A DNA stretch of 64,000 nucleotides from an uncultured Allobosea sp. (GCF_945956895.1 NZ_CAMFJF010000002.1:1-64000); one strand, 5' to 3'; shown: positions 37,929 through 50,980, counted from the stretch's first letter. The notes: generated by a model from the sequence alone, not told the origin. Translations and numbers: made by a program.

Positions 37929-38624
37929 TCATGCGGGCGGCGCGATGCCCTCCTTCTCGCGCCAGGTTTTGAGCAGGGCCTGGCGCCGCTGCGGATAGCG
38001 GCCTTCCAAAGCCTCGAAGTGCATCAGCCGGTCGGTGCGGAAATGGCGGAAATCCTGCCGCATCTCGCACCAGGCCACGAGGACGCGAACCTGATCGAAG
38101 AAAGACAACGCCAGCGGCCAGACGATGCGCTCGCTGATGCGGCCCTCGGCATCGCCATAGCCGATGGAAGCGCGCCGCTCGGAACGGATGGCCTTGCGGA
38201 TGGCGGCGAGATCGAGCTGCGGGGCATCGACGGCTGCCTTCCCCGGCCCGAGGATCAGCGCGGCGTCCTCAACGCGCCGGGTCAGGTCGGCTGGCAGCAC
38301 GGCGACGATCTTGGCCATGGCGTCACGCGCCGCCAGCGCGAGGGCTGGGTCGGCCCGGTCCGCGACCCAGCACGAGCCCAGTACCAGGGCCTCGATCTCC
38401 TCCTCGCTGAACATCAGCGGCGGCAGCATGAATCCGGGCTTCAGGATGTAGCCGATGCCGGGCTCGCCCTCGATCGGCGCGCCCTGCCCCTGCAGCGTGA
38501 CGATGTCGCGATAGAGCGTGCGAATGCTGACGCCAAGCTCGGCCGCGAGCTTGCGGCCGGAGACCGGCCGGCGATGCCGCCGCAGCACCTGAACGAGATC
38601 GAGCAGGCGCTGGGCGCGGGACAT
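37929..38624 (-). CDS. YafY-type HTH/WYL-domain transcriptional regulator
   Basis: The N-terminal DeoR-like helix-turn-helix is SGRKLAAELGVSIRTLYRDI (residues 19-38). A C-terminal WYL domain follows (SERIVWPLALSFFDQVRVLV, then HFRTDRLMHFEALEGRY). WYL domains are believed to sense ligands such as nucleic acids or small molecules. The start MSRAQRLL at 38624 is favoured; the upstream frame is a shadow. Likely regulates the adjacent VOC gene and itself. Confidence 0.9.
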   Translation of the reverse strand: MSRAQRLLDLVQVLRRHRRPVSGRKLAAELGVSIRTLYRDIVTLQGQGAPIEGEPGIGYILKPGFMLPPLMFSEEEIEALVLGSCWVADRADPALALAARDAMAKIVAVLPADLTRRVEDAALILGPGKAAVDAPQLDLAAIRKAIRSERRASIGYGDAEGRISERIVWPLALSFFDQVRVLVAWCEMRQDFRHFRTDRLMHFEALEGRYPQRRQALLKTWREKEGIAPPA

Positions 38625-38631
38625 TGCCGCC

Positions 38632-39258
38632 TCAGATCGCCAGGCTCGCGGCGCCGACGCGCTTGATCCCGGCCGCCGCCATCTCGGCCCAGGCACGGTC
38701 GAGCGAGCCGTCGAGGTCGATCGCGCGGCAGGCATCCTCGACCACGATGGTCTCGAAGCCGGCGCGGGCGGCGTCCTGCGCCGTCCAGTTCACGCAGAAA
38801 TCAGTGGCGAGGCCAGCGATGACGACCTTCGTGATGCCGCGTTCGCGCAAATAGCCTTCCAGTCCCGTCGGCGTCCGGCGATCGGCCTCGATGAAGCCGG
38901 AATAGCTGTCGATGCCCTGGCGAAAGCCCTTGCGGATCACCGCCTCCGCATGGGGCAGGTCGAGCCCGGCGTGAAAGGCGGCCCCAGTCGTGCCCTGCAC
39001 GCAATGATCCGGCCAGAGCACCTGCGGGCCATAGGCCAGTTCGATTGCCTCAAACGGCTTGCGGCCGGGATGGCAGGAGGCGAAGGAGGCGTGGCCGGCC
39101 GGATGCCAGTCCTGCGTCAGCACGACATGGCGAAAGCGACGCCCGAGCGCATTGACGATGGGCACAACCGCATCGCCGTCCGGCACCGCGAGGCTGCCAC
39201 CCGGACAGAAATCGTTCTGGACGTCGACGACGAGCAGCACGGTTCGGTCGTCGGCCAT
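38632..39258 (-). CDS. pncA: Nicotinamidase (PncA)
   Basis: An isochorismatase-fold amidase of 208 residues that converts nicotinamide to nicotinate for NAD salvage. The catalytic Asp is in VVDVQNDFCPGGSLAVPDGD, the metal-binding His in QDWHPAGHASF, and the nucleophile Cys in ATDFCVNWTA. The ATG at 39258 is taken; 39264 is in frame and also possible. It lies 12 bases beyond the dnaE stop. Confidence 0.95.
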   Translation of the reverse strand: MADDRTVLLVVDVQNDFCPGGSLAVPDGDAVVPIVNALGRRFRHVVLTQDWHPAGHASFASCHPGRKPFEAIELAYGPQVLWPDHCVQGTTGAAFHAGLDLPHAEAVIRKGFRQGIDSYSGFIEADRRTPTGLEGYLRERGITKVVIAGLATDFCVNWTAQDAARAGFETIVVEDACRAIDLDGSLDRAWAEMAAAGIKRVGAASLAI

Positions 39259-39269
39259 CGACAAGCTCC

Positions 39270-42743
<3,474 letters not shown>

Positions 42744-42866
42744 GTCCCGCTCCTGTCGCCGCGATCGGGCGACTCGTCGACCCTGTCCTTATACGCCTCT
42801 TATGCGTCCTGGGCGGGGCCGGCGTCGAGGCCTTGCGGCCCCGTCTGTGGATGGCTCCTGCCGTCC

Positions 42867-42977
42867 TCAGACATGCGGGCCGGAGAGGATCGCGGCCCAG
42901 AGCCAGATCATGCCGAGGAAGACGCCGAGCGAGGCGATCTCGGCGAGGCCGGCGGCGAATTTACGCGCTGCAGTCAT
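42867..42977 (-). CDS. SOS-controlled small single-pass membrane protein (36 aa)
   Basis: The frame starts MTAARKFAAGLAEIASL and ends ILSGPHV. One hydrophobic helix covers about residues 14-32 with a basic N-terminus, so an inner-membrane location with the N-terminus inside is expected. The ribosome site AGGAGGT (42982-42988) is perfect at 4-5 bases from the ATG. Two LexA boxes and a promoter lie just upstream (42991-43033). It resembles in size and control the SidA division inhibitor of Caulobacter, but I see no sequence similarity to it; the function as a damage-induced division or membrane inhibitor is inference. No dnaE-related role is implied. Confidence 0.75.
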   Translation of the reverse strand: MTAARKFAAGLAEIASLGVFLGMIWLWAAILSGPHV

Positions 42978-42990
42978 GAGAACCTCCTGT

Positions 42991-43033
42991 GTTCGCGATA
43001 AGTTCAGCTTAGTTCTCTTTTTGTTCTCGTCAA
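42991..43033 (-). promoter_or_regulatory. SOS promoter with two LexA boxes
   Basis: Read on the minus strand: -35 TTGACG (43028-43033), 16-base spacer, -10 TAAGCT (43006-43011). The spacer is filled by the box GTTC-TCTTTTT-GTTC (43012-43026 on the plus strand). A second box GTTC-GCGATAA-GTTC lies at 42991-43005, over the expected transcription start. GTTC-N7-GTTC is the LexA site of alphaproteobacteria. LexA bound here would block RNA polymerase. Confidence 0.8.
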
Positions 43034-43263
43034 TGTCGATACGGAAGCTGGCAGGGCGTTCCCGGCGCGGCGGTTAATGAAATGCTACCTGCATTCTGAG
43101 ATGGTGCCGGCGATCAGGGGCGCCGCTCTGGGATCGCACCGCCCTGTCATGGTCGGGCTTGTCCCGCCGCCCACGTCTTCCTTCGATGAAGGCGGCGTTC
43201 AAGACCGGGATGCTCGCCACGAGGGCGAGCATGATTCAAGGTCGCTCCCGGTCAGAAGCCACC

Positions 43264-43398
43264 TTTGTCATTCCGGGGCAGGCCGCAGGCCTGAACCCGG
43301 AACCCACGACCGGGTGATGCCTTCGATGCCCGAATGCAAGCCGCTCACCTAGTCGTGGGTTCCGGGCTCTTCGCTGCGCGAAGCCCCGGAATGACAAA
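43264..43398. repeat. Long palindromic dispersed repeat, family A, copy 2
   Basis: 135 bp with TTTGTCATTCCGGGG at one end and CCCCGGAATGACAAA at the other. Read on the opposite strand it matches the copy at 19370-19504 over most of its length, including the CTTCGCG loop region and the GGGTTCCGGGTTC arm. Confidence 0.85.
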
Positions 43399-43438
43399 GA
43401 CAGAGCTGGCAAGAAACGACTTGGCGGACGCCCGCCAC

Positions 43439-44125
43439 CTACAGCTTGACGACCAACCCGTCTCGAATCGTGACCTGCCGGTCCATCTGGCGGGCGAGTT
43501 CGAGATTATGCGTCGCGATCAACGCCGCCAGTCCCGAAGCGCGCGCCAGCGCCATCAACGTGCCGAAGACATGCTGCGAGGTATGCGGATCGAGATTGCC
43601 AGTCGGCTCGTCGGCCAGCAGCAGGCGCGGGCCGTTGGCGACGGCGCGGCCGATGGCGACGCGCTGCTGCTCGCCGCCGGACAATTCGCCCGGCAGGTGG
43701 TCGAGCCGCCCGCCAAGGCCGAGGAAGGTCAGCAGTTCCGAGGCGCGCTCCTCGGCGGTCTGGCGCGAGAGGCCGCGGATGCGCTGCGGCAGCACCACGT
43801 TCTCCAGCGCCGTGAACTCGGGCAGAAGATGGTGGAACTGGTAGACGAAGCCGATCTCGGTGCGGCGGAGCCGCGTGCGGCCCTTGTCGTCGAGCTTGGT
43901 CGTGGCGAGCCCACCGACGAAGACCTCGCCGGCATCGGGCTTCTCGAGCAGGCCGGCGACATGCAGCAGCGTCGACTTGCCGGTGCCGCTCGGCGCGACC
44001 AGGGCAACGACCTCGCCCGGCCAGAGTGCGAAATCGGCCTTGCGCAACACTTCGAGCGGCGCATCGCTTTGCGGGTAATAGCGCTCGACCTGGGAGAGGA
44101 AGAGCGCGGGCATTTCCTGTGCCAT
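43439..44125 (-). CDS. lolD: Lipoprotein-releasing system ATP-binding protein (LolD)
   Basis: An ABC ATPase of 228 residues: Walker [10 protein letters not shown], signature [14 protein letters not shown], Walker [18 protein letters not shown]. With LolC-type permeases it releases outer-membrane lipoproteins from the inner membrane. It follows the permease gene by 4 bases. Confidence 0.95.
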   Translation of the reverse strand: MAQEMPALFLSQVERYYPQSDAPLEVLRKADFALWPGEVVALVAPSGTGKSTLLHVAGLLEKPDAGEVFVGGLATTKLDDKGRTRLRRTEIGFVYQFHHLLPEFTALENVVLPQRIRGLSRQTAEERASELLTFLGLGGRLDHLPGELSGGEQQRVAIGRAVANGPRLLLADEPTGNLDPHTSQHVFGTLMALARASGLAALIATHNLELARQMDRQVTIRDGLVVKL

Positions 44126-44129
44126 CGCC

Positions 44130-45422
44130 TTAGCCCATCCTCAGCGCTTCGACCGGATCGAGGCGCGCCGCCTTCCAGGCCGGATAGAGCGTCGCCAGGA
44201 GCGACAGGGTCAGCGCCATCAGCACCACGCTCACCACCTCGCTCCAGTCGGTGACGGAGGGGATGTCGCTGAGGAAGCGCACGGTCGGGTCCCAGAGATT
44301 GGCGCCGGTGATCCAGTTCAGCGCCGCCATGATCGACTTGATGTTCTTGGCGAAGACGACGCCGAGAGCGAGGCCGGCGAGCGTGCCGAAGACGCCGATC
44401 GCCGCCCCGGTGATCAGGAAGACGCGCAGCACCGTGCCGCGCGTGCAGCCCATGGTGCGCATGATCGCGATATCGGCGGTCTTGTCCTTCACCAGCATGA
44501 TCAGGCCGGAGACGATATTCAGCGCCGCGACCAGCACGATCAGCGTCAGGATGATGAACATCACGTTCCGCTCGACTTCCAGAGCATTGAAGAAGCTGCG
44601 ATTCCTCTGGCGCCAGTCGGAGAGCACCAGCGGACGCGGCGCATCGGCCTCGATCGCGTCACGGACGGCCTGGGTCTTGTCGGGATTGTCGACGAAAATC
44701 TCGATGACGTTCACGTCGCCGTCGCGATTGAAATAGGCCTGCGCCTCGGCGAGCGGCATGTAGACGAAGGTGCCGTCGAACTCTGTCATGCCGATCTCGA
44801 AGATCGCCTTGACCGGATAGGCCTTGATCCGCGGCGCCGTGCCGAAGGGTGTCGAGGCTCCCTGCGGAGAAACCAGCGTCATCATGTCGCCGGCCTGGAT
44901 GCCGAGCGCATTGGCAAGCCTTCGGCCGATGGCGACGCCGGGCGTTCCGCCATCGAAGCCATCGAGCGTGCCGGACTTGATGTTGCCGCCGATGAAGGGG
45001 ATCGCCTTGATGTCGCTCTCGCGGACGCCGCGCACCAGCACGCCATTGTTGCCGGTCTGCGAGGAGGCGAGCGCCTGCCCCTCGACCAACGGAATGGCGA
45101 GCTTGATGCCGGGAATCTTGCTGAGCCTCGCCGCGACGCTGTCGTAATCGTCGAGCGGGCGGTCGATCGGCGTCGCGAAGATATGGCCGTTCACGCCGAC
45201 GATCTTGCTGAGCAACTCGATCCGGAAGCCGTTCATCACCGACATCACGATGATCAGCGTCGCGACGCCGAGCATGATGCCCAGGAACGAGAAGCCGGCG
45301 ATGACCGAGACGAAACCCTCGCGGCGGCGCGTGCGCAGATAACGCCCGGCAAGCAGCCATTCGAAACCGGCGAAGGCCTTGGTCCCGGTCGGGACTTCGG
45401 CGCTGTCGGCGACGGCGCTCAT
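44130..45422 (-). CDS. lolC: Lipoprotein-releasing ABC transporter permease (LolC/LolE)
   Basis: 430 residues with a membrane segment near 35-60, a large periplasmic domain ([30 protein letters not shown]-like), and three membrane helices at the C-terminus ([56 protein letters not shown]). This is the LolCDE permease layout; one permease gene suggests a homodimer, as in many alphaproteobacteria. Confidence 0.93.
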   Translation of the reverse strand: MSAVADSAEVPTGTKAFAGFEWLLAGRYLRTRRREGFVSVIAGFSFLGIMLGVATLIIVMSVMNGFRIELLSKIVGVNGHIFATPIDRPLDDYDSVAARLSKIPGIKLAIPLVEGQALASSQTGNNGVLVRGVRESDIKAIPFIGGNIKSGTLDGFDGGTPGVAIGRRLANALGIQAGDMMTLVSPQGASTPFGTAPRIKAYPVKAIFEIGMTEFDGTFVYMPLAEAQAYFNRDGDVNVIEIFVDNPDKTQAVRDAIEADAPRPLVLSDWRQRNRSFFNALEVERNVMFIILTLIVLVAALNIVSGLIMLVKDKTADIAIMRTMGCTRGTVLRVFLITGAAIGVFGTLAGLALGVVFAKNIKSIMAALNWITGANLWDPTVRFLSDIPSVTDWSEVVSVVLMALTLSLLATLYPAWKAARLDPVEALRMG

Positions 45423-45442
45423 GCGGCGGCTCCTTCCCCGCG

Positions 45443-45556
45443 AGCCCTCATCCTGAGGAGCGCCGCAGGCGCGTCTCGAAGGATGCTCCAGGAGGCTCCG
45501 GAGGCATCTGGAACATCCTTCGAGACGCCGCTTCGCGGCTCCTCAGGATGAGGGCT
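45443..45556. repeat. Palindromic dispersed repeat, family C, copy 1
   Basis: 114 bp bounded by AGCCCTCATCCTGAGGAG and its inverted form, with CGTCTCGAAGGATG / CATCCTTCGAGACG inner arms. The same element occurs at 47783-47899. Confidence 0.85.
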
Positions 45557-45579
45557 GAACGGGATCATGGTGCTCGCCG

Positions 45580-46911
45580 TCACGCCGCCCTGCCCTTGAA
45601 GCGATCGAGCGCGGCCTCCAGCGAAACAAGCTCGCGCTCGCCGCCCGCGCGGCGCTTCAGCTCGACCTTGCCCTCGGCCAGCCCCTTCGGGCCGACGATG
45701 ATCTGCCAGGGCACGCCGATCAGGTCGGCGGTGGCGAATTTGGCGCCCGGCCGGTCGTCGGTGTCGTCGAGCAGGGCGTCGTAGCCCTTGGCGAGCAGGT
45801 CCTTGTAGATGCGCTCGGCTGCGCCGTCGGTCGCCGCATCGCCGGCCTTGAGATTGATGACCGCGACGTCGAAGGGCGCGATCTCCTCGGGCCAGACGAT
45901 GCCGGCATCGTCATGCCCGGCTTCGATCAGCGCCGCGACAAGACGGCTCGGCCCGATGCCGTAGGAACCGCCATGCAGCAGCACGGGCTGGCCGTCAGGC
46001 CCGGCGACCGTCGCGCCCATCGGCTCGGAATATTTCGTGCCGAAGTAGAAGATATGGCCGACCTCGATGCCGCGCGCCGAAACGCGCTTGTCTTCCGGAA
46101 CCGCCTCGAAGGCGGCCTTGTCGTGCATTTCCTCGGTCGCGGCGTAGAGGCTCGTCCACTTGTCGAAGACGCCCTGCAGACCGGTGACGCTGTCGAAATC
46201 GGTGTCGGCGGCCGGCGTCTCGAAATTCAGGTAGTCGCTGTGGCAGAAGACCTCGCTCTCGCCGGTCGAGGCGAGCACGATGAACTCGTGGCTGAGGTCG
46301 CCGCCGATCGGGCCGGTATCGGCCTTCATCGGGATCGCCTTCAGGCCGAGCCGCGCGAAGGTGCGCAGATAGGCCGTGAACATGCGGTTATAGGCGTGGC
46401 GGGCCGCATCCTTGTCCAGATCGAAGGAATAGGCGTCCTTCATCAGGAACTCGCGGCCGCGCATCACGCCGAAGCGCGGGCGGACCTCGTCGCGGAACTT
46501 CCACTGGATGTGGTAGAGATTGAGCGGCAGGTCCTTGTAGGACTTGACGTAGGAGCGGACGATCTCGGTGACCATCTCCTCGTTGGTCGGGCCGTAGAGC
46601 ATGTCGCGATCATGCCGGTCCTTGATGCGCAGCATCTCCTTGCCATAGGCGTCGTAGCGCCCGCTCTCGCGCCAGAGATCGGCCGACTGGATCGTCGGCA
46701 TCAGGATCTCGATGGCGCCCGAGCGATTCTGCTCCTCGCGAATGACGTTGCTGATCTTGTTGAGCACGCGCAGGCCGAGCGGCAGCCAGGAATAGATGCC
46801 CGCCGATTGCTGGCGGATCATGCCGGCGCGCAGCATCAGCCGGTGCGAGACGATCTCCGCTTCCTTGGGCGTATCGCGCAGAAGGGGCAGGAAATAGCGG
46901 GAAAGACGCAT
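45580..46911 (-). CDS. proS: Proline--tRNA ligase, short form (ProS)
   Basis: A class II synthetase of 443 residues, the compact alphaproteobacterial/mitochondrial type that lacks the editing insertion of E. coli ProS (572 residues). Blocks [40 protein letters not shown] and [13 protein letters not shown] are motifs 1-3 regions. The start MRLSRYFLP at 46911 is used because the upstream open frame is not similar to ProS. Confidence 0.97.
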   Translation of the reverse strand: MRLSRYFLPLLRDTPKEAEIVSHRLMLRAGMIRQQSAGIYSWLPLGLRVLNKISNVIREEQNRSGAIEILMPTIQSADLWRESGRYDAYGKEMLRIKDRHDRDMLYGPTNEEMVTEIVRSYVKSYKDLPLNLYHIQWKFRDEVRPRFGVMRGREFLMKDAYSFDLDKDAARHAYNRMFTAYLRTFARLGLKAIPMKADTGPIGGDLSHEFIVLASTGESEVFCHSDYLNFETPAADTDFDSVTGLQGVFDKWTSLYAATEEMHDKAAFEAVPEDKRVSARGIEVGHIFYFGTKYSEPMGATVAGPDGQPVLLHGGSYGIGPSRLVAALIEAGHDDAGIVWPEEIAPFDVAVINLKAGDAATDGAAERIYKDLLAKGYDALLDDTDDRPGAKFATADLIGVPWQIIVGPKGLAEGKVELKRRAGGERELVSLEAALDRFKGRAA

Positions 46912-47093
46912 CGGAAAACCTGTCGGAGGGCCCTGCGCGCGGAATCGCGCCGGGTGATCGAAGAGCGAGTCGGCCTTGCTGAGAGACACCATCGCTCTCG
47001 GCAAAAAGCAAACCCAAATCAGCAGGAAGCGGCGGAAGATGGCGAAGTTATGTGCCTTTCGCGGGCGACATGCGCCGCATGGCTCGCCCCAGC

Positions 47094-47196
47094 CGTCATT
47101 CCCGGGCGACCGGAGGGAGACCCGGGAATCTCGTGAAGGAAGAGGCTCCGGCGCATGCTGCGGCATGAGATGCTCGGGTCAAGCCCGAGCATGACG
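47094..47196. repeat. Degenerate palindromic repeat between proS and coaD
   Basis: The gap between proS and coaD carries GTCATTCCCGGGCGACC...GACCCGGGAAT at one side and GATGCTCGGGTCAAGCCCGAGCATGAC at the other, two nested hairpins. It resembles a degraded relative of family B. The rest of the 299-base gap shows no gene. Confidence 0.6.
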
Positions 47197-47210
47197 CCCT
47201 ATTTTGCGCT

Positions 47211-47711
47211 TCAGCCCTTGGCGAAGCGCGCCTTCAGAGCAGCGAGCACCGGCGCCGGCACGAAGGGCGAGACATCGCCGCCCATCGCCGCGATCTGGCG
47301 CACCAGCGTCGCGGTGATGTAGCGCACGCCGGGCGAGGCCGGCAGGAAGACGGTCTGCACGTCCGGCGCCATCGTGCCGTTCATCCCGGCCATCTGCATC
47401 TCGTAGTCGAGATCGCTGCCGTCGCGCAAGCCACGGATGATGATCGAAGCCCCAGCCCGGCGCGCCGCATCGACGGCGAGGTCGTCGAAGGTCACGACAT
47501 CGAGCGCGGCGCCCTTCGCCGCCAGCAAGGGCGTGGCGACCTGACGCAGCAGGTCGGCGCGCTGTTCGACCGACAACAGCGGCGTCTTGCCGGGATGGAC
47601 TCCGATCGCCAGGACGAGCTTGTCGCAAACGCCGGCCGCTGCCGCGATGATGTCGGCATGGCCGTTGGTCACGGGATCGAAGGAGCCAGTGTAGAAAGCA
47701 ATGCGTGCCAT
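47211..47711 (-). CDS. coaD: Phosphopantetheine adenylyltransferase (CoaD)
   Basis: 166 residues; the nucleotidyltransferase motif [17 protein letters not shown] (T/HxGH) and [20 protein letters not shown] are present. It makes dephospho-CoA in CoA synthesis. The start [11 protein letters not shown] at 47711 is the family start. Confidence 0.97.
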   Translation of the reverse strand: MARIAFYTGSFDPVTNGHADIIAAAAGVCDKLVLAIGVHPGKTPLLSVEQRADLLRQVATPLLAAKGAALDVVTFDDLAVDAARRAGASIIIRGLRDGSDLDYEMQMAGMNGTMAPDVQTVFLPASPGVRYITATLVRQIAAMGGDVSPFVPAPVLAALKARFAKG

Positions 47712-47782
47712 GCGGCCAGCGTTAGCGGCTGGACCGGAAGACGACAAGCCTTCTCAGGGGCTTGGCGGCCCGCACTCCCCGC

Positions 47783-47899
47783 AGCCCTCATCCTGAGGAG
47801 CAGCCCAAGGCTGCGTCTCGAAGGATGCTTCAGGAGGCTCTGGAAACATCTGGAACATCCTTCGAGACGCCGCTGACGCGGCTCCTCAGGATGAGGGCT
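47783..47899. repeat. Palindromic dispersed repeat, family C, copy 2
   Basis: 117 bp with the same AGCCCTCATCCTGAGGAG ends and CGTCTCGAAGGATG inner arms as the copy at 45443-45556. Confidence 0.85.
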
Positions 47900-47918
47900 C
47901 ACATGTCCAAACAGCTCT

Positions 47919-48041
47919 TCAGCTCAGCGGCACGAGCGTAGCGAGCGCAGCCGCACTGCCGATGATGATCGAGACGAGAACCATGAGCGAAGCCGCAGCG
48001 GAAGCACGGCGGGGACTGGGATAGGACAGGCGGGCATCCAT
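47919..48041 (-). CDS. Small single-pass membrane protein (40 aa)
   Basis: Begins MDARLSYPSPRRASAAASLM and ends with a hydrophobic stretch around residues 17-37 (VLVSIIIGSAAALATL). A gagg site lies 8 bases before the ATG. No known family. It lies divergent from the ABC-F gene at 48199. Could be a chance ORF, but the site and the single clean helix argue for a real peptide. Confidence 0.45.
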   Translation of the reverse strand: MDARLSYPSPRRASAAASLMVLVSIIIGSAAALATLVPLS

Positions 48042-48198
48042 GAAGACAGCCTCGGCGAATCGGGATCTATTCGGTTTCCCTTGGGTGATGGCCGGTGCGG
48101 GCCGTCCCAAGGCGAGATTTTGACGAAACGGTGACATCGGCCGCTGGTTCCGGCTTTCGATTGCCTTTTCGGGGCTCTCGCGCCTAAACGAACGCGCC

Positions 48199-50070
48199 AT
48201 GCTGACAATCAACGACATCACCTATCGTCTCGGCGAGCGCCTGCTGCTCGACCATACCGGTGCCGCCATCCCCGACGGCGCGCGCGTCGGCTTCGTCGGC
48301 CGCAACGGCACCGGCAAGACGACCCTGTTCAAGATCATTACCGGTGATCTCGGCACCGAGAGCGGCAATATCAGCCTGCCGAGGGGGCGGCGCATCGGCG
48401 GCGTCGCGCAGGAAGCGCCCGGCGGCCCGGAGACGCTGATCGAGGTCGTGCTCGCCGCCGATACCGAGCGCACCGCCCTGATGAAGGAGGCGGAGACGGC
48501 GACCGATCCGCACCGCATCGCCGAAATCGGCACGCGGCTCGCCGATATCGGCGCGCATTCGGCCCCGGCCCGCGCGGCGATGGTGCTGCACGGGCTCGGC
48601 TTCAACGAGGAGGCGCAGCAACGCCCCTGCTCCGATTTCTCCGGCGGCTGGCGCATGCGTGTCGCGCTCGCCGCCGTGCTGTTCTCCGAGCCCGACCTGC
48701 TGCTGCTCGACGAACCCACCAACTATCTCGACCTCGAAGGCACGCTCTGGCTTTACGACTATCTGGAGCGCTATCCGCATACCGTGATCGTCATCAGCCA
48801 CGATCGCGAATTGCTGGACACCTCGGTCGACCACATCATGCATCTCGACCAGGGCAAGCTCACGCTCTATCGCGGCGGCTATTCCTCCTTCGAGAAGCAG
48901 CGCGCCGAGAAGCAGATGCAGCTCGCCCGCGCCAAGGAGAAGCAGGACGCCGAGCGCAAGCATCTCCAGTCCTTCGTCGACCGCTTCAAGGCCAAGGCGA
49001 CCAAGGCCCGGCAGGCACAGTCGCGCGTCAAGCGTCTGGAGAAGATGCAGACCATCGCCGCGATCGTCGACCGCGACGTGCAGCCCTTCGTCTTCCCCGG
49101 CCCGGAAAAGCCGCTCTCGCCGCCGATGATCGTGCTGGAGGATGCCAGCGCCGGCTATGGCGAGCGCAAGGTGCTGTCACGGCTCAACCTGTCGCTGGCG
49201 CCCGACGACCGCATCGCGCTCCTCGGCTCGAACGGCAACGGCAAGTCGACCTTCTGCAAGCTGATTGGCGGCCGGCTAGATGCCATGTCCGGCGAGATGA
49301 AGAAGTCGAGCAAGCTGGAGACGGCCTATTTCGCCCAGCACCAGCTCGACGAACTGCGCATCGAGGATACGCCGGTCGGCCATCTGCGCGACCTGATGCC
49401 CGATGCGCCAGAAGCGAAGGTCCGCTCCAAGGCGGCGCAGATCGGCTTCCCCGCGAACAAGGCCGATACGCCGGTGAAGCTGCTCTCCGGCGGCGAGAAG
49501 GCACGTCTGATGCTGGGTCTGGCGACCTTCCATGGGCCGCATCTGCTGATCCTCGACGAGCCGACCAACCATCTCGACATCGACAGCCGCACGGCGCTGG
49601 TCACCGCGATCAACGACTATCCCGGCGCCGTCATCCTGGTCAGCCACGACCGCTTCCTGATCGAGGCCTGCGCCGACCGGCTCTGGCTCGTCGGCGGCGG
49701 CACGGTGAAGAATTTCGACGGCGACATGGACGATTACCGCACTTACGTGCTGGGCGCCGCCAAGGCCGAGAAGCGCGGCAAGCCGGCGCCGGACGCCGCC
49801 GCCAAGCCCAAGGCCGACGAGCGCAAGGAAGCGGCGACGAAGCGCGCCGCACAGGGGCCGCTGCGGCAGAAGCTCAACCTCGCCGAGGCGCGCATCGCCA
49901 AGCTGACGGGGCTGATCGAGAAGGTCGATGCCGCGCTAGCCAACGGCGCCTTCGCACGCGAGCCGGACAAGGCACTGCAGCTCTCGCGCCAGCGCGCGGA
50001 ACTGTCGGAAGCGCTGGCCGCTGCCGAGGAGGAATGGCTGCTGCTCGGCGAGGAGCTGGAGAGCGCGTGA
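48199..50070 (+). CDS. ABC-F family ATPase (Uup/EttA-like)
   Basis: Two ABC cassettes: Walker A FVGRNGTGKTTLF and LLGSNGNGKSTFC, signatures FSGGWRMRVALAAVL and LSGGEKARLMLGLAT, Walker B LLLLDEPTNYLDLE and LLILDEPTNHLDID, joined by an acidic/basic coiled linker. A C-terminal coiled coil of about 80 residues follows (Uup-like). ABC-F proteins act on the ribosome rather than in membranes. Confidence 0.95.
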   Translation: MLTINDITYRLGERLLLDHTGAAIPDGARVGFVGRNGTGKTTLFKIITGDLGTESGNISLPRGRRIGGVAQEAPGGPETLIEVVLAADTERTALMKEAETATDPHRIAEIGTRLADIGAHSAPARAAMVLHGLGFNEEAQQRPCSDFSGGWRMRVALAAVLFSEPDLLLLDEPTNYLDLEGTLWLYDYLERYPHTVIVISHDRELLDTSVDHIMHLDQGKLTLYRGGYSSFEKQRAEKQMQLARAKEKQDAERKHLQSFVDRFKAKATKARQAQSRVKRLEKMQTIAAIVDRDVQPFVFPGPEKPLSPPMIVLEDASAGYGERKVLSRLNLSLAPDDRIALLGSNGNGKSTFCKLIGGRLDAMSGEMKKSSKLETAYFAQHQLDELRIEDTPVGHLRDLMPDAPEAKVRSKAAQIGFPANKADTPVKLLSGGEKARLMLGLATFHGPHLLILDEPTNHLDIDSRTALVTAINDYPGAVILVSHDRFLIEACADRLWLVGGGTVKNFDGDMDDYRTYVLGAAKAEKRGKPAPDAAAKPKADERKEAATKRAAQGPLRQKLNLAEARIAKLTGLIEKVDAALANGAFAREPDKALQLSRQRAELSEALAAAEEEWLLLGEELESA

Positions 50071-50107
50071 GGGCTCAGAGAGCGCTGGTTCTACGCTGAA
50101 AAAGCTG

Positions 50108-50204
50108 CGTCATCCCGGGCTTGACCCGGGATCCATCGTAGGGTGTCGAGTTCTATGATGGATTCCGGATCGGCGCCGCTATCGCGGCTTGTCCGGAATG
50201 ACGG
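50108..50204. repeat. Palindromic dispersed repeat, family B, copy 1
   Basis: CGTCATCCCGGGCTTGACCCGGGATCCATC at one end and TCCGGAATGACGG at the other, with GGATCCATC and GATGGATTCC inner arms. Related copies are at 51853 and 62112. Confidence 0.8.
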
Positions 50205-50233
50205 CGTATCTCTCCGAGAGCCAAGCAAGGTCG

Positions 50234-50572
50234 CTAGCTGGCCGGGTCATACATGAACTCGCGCAGTTCCTGCGCGCAGCCGCAGGCCCGCGCGAGCTTC
50301 GCGGCCCATTTCACGGCGTCCTCGCGCGTCGGCAGCTCCAGCACCGCGAATCCGCCATTGAGGCGGCTGCCCGGATAGATCCGATCGGACACCGCCCCAT
50401 CCGCAGAGACGAGCACGGAGGCGACCGACTCGTTGATCCCGCCGCCGAAGACATAGACGCCAGCCGCCTTCGCCTCCTCGATCACCGCATGGGAGTCGAC
50501 AGAGGCGGCGGCCAGTTGCTCCTCCGTGAGCACCATCGCCTCGCTCGGGAAGGAGATGAGGTATTTCGTCAT
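50234..50572 (-). CDS. YCII-domain protein (112 aa)
   Basis: The fold of YciI/DGPF proteins: MTKYLISFPSEAMVLTEEQL, then GGGINESVASVLVSADGAV and LNGGFAVLELPTREDAVKWA. The usual partner is an RNA polymerase sigma factor of the ECF type, not seen here. Function unassigned. Confidence 0.85.
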   Translation of the reverse strand: MTKYLISFPSEAMVLTEEQLAAASVDSHAVIEEAKAAGVYVFGGGINESVASVLVSADGAVSDRIYPGSRLNGGFAVLELPTREDAVKWAAKLARACGCAQELREFMYDPAS

Positions 50573-50695
50573 GCCGCGATGATGCGTTGCGGATTTGGCG
50601 GAAACAAGCGACAGATTGCCTGACGGCTAATCTTCCGAGAATGCCTGCAATGGCTCGCAAGCCGACGTTAATGCGCCTGGTTTACCAAGGCCCAG

Positions 50696-50905
50696 ATGGA
50701 TATGCTGAAAGCCATGGTTGGTTGGGTGTGGCGGGTTCAGACCCGTCCGAGCCTGATAATTCTCGCAGGGGTTTGCGCGTTCTTCTTGCTGTACGAGGCT
50801 GCCAACAAGCATACCGCTGTGATCGCGATTGCATTGCTGGTTCTCCTCGCAGGTGGGGTTGCGCTCGTCTGTTGCCTGGGACGAGCACCAAGTGACGATA
50901 ATTGA
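50696..50905 (+). CDS. Small two-pass membrane protein (69 aa)
   Basis: Two hydrophobic helices near 19-36 and 41-61. An aagg site precedes the ATG. The region is lower in GC than neighbours. No family recognised. Reality of the gene is moderately supported. Confidence 0.5.
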   Translation: MDMLKAMVGWVWRVQTRPSLIILAGVCAFFLLYEAANKHTAVIAIALLVLLAGGVALVCCLGRAPSDDN

Positions 50906-50980
50906 TCGGCCTCAGTCAACGTCTCTGATGGATCGATAGCGGGCATTTCCCATAGCGAGGAGCTTGCTGTTCCTTTCAGC

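Larger units (their letters stand above)
42978..43438. other. Gene-free region upstream of the SOS small gene, with two repeat-like blocks
   Basis: No gene beyond the promoter. Block 43146-43243 contains CGGGCTTGTCCCG-like and GATGCTCGCC/GGCGAGCATG inverted pieces similar to the degenerate palindromes near 47094. It is followed by the family A repeat at 43264-43398. Confidence 0.55.
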
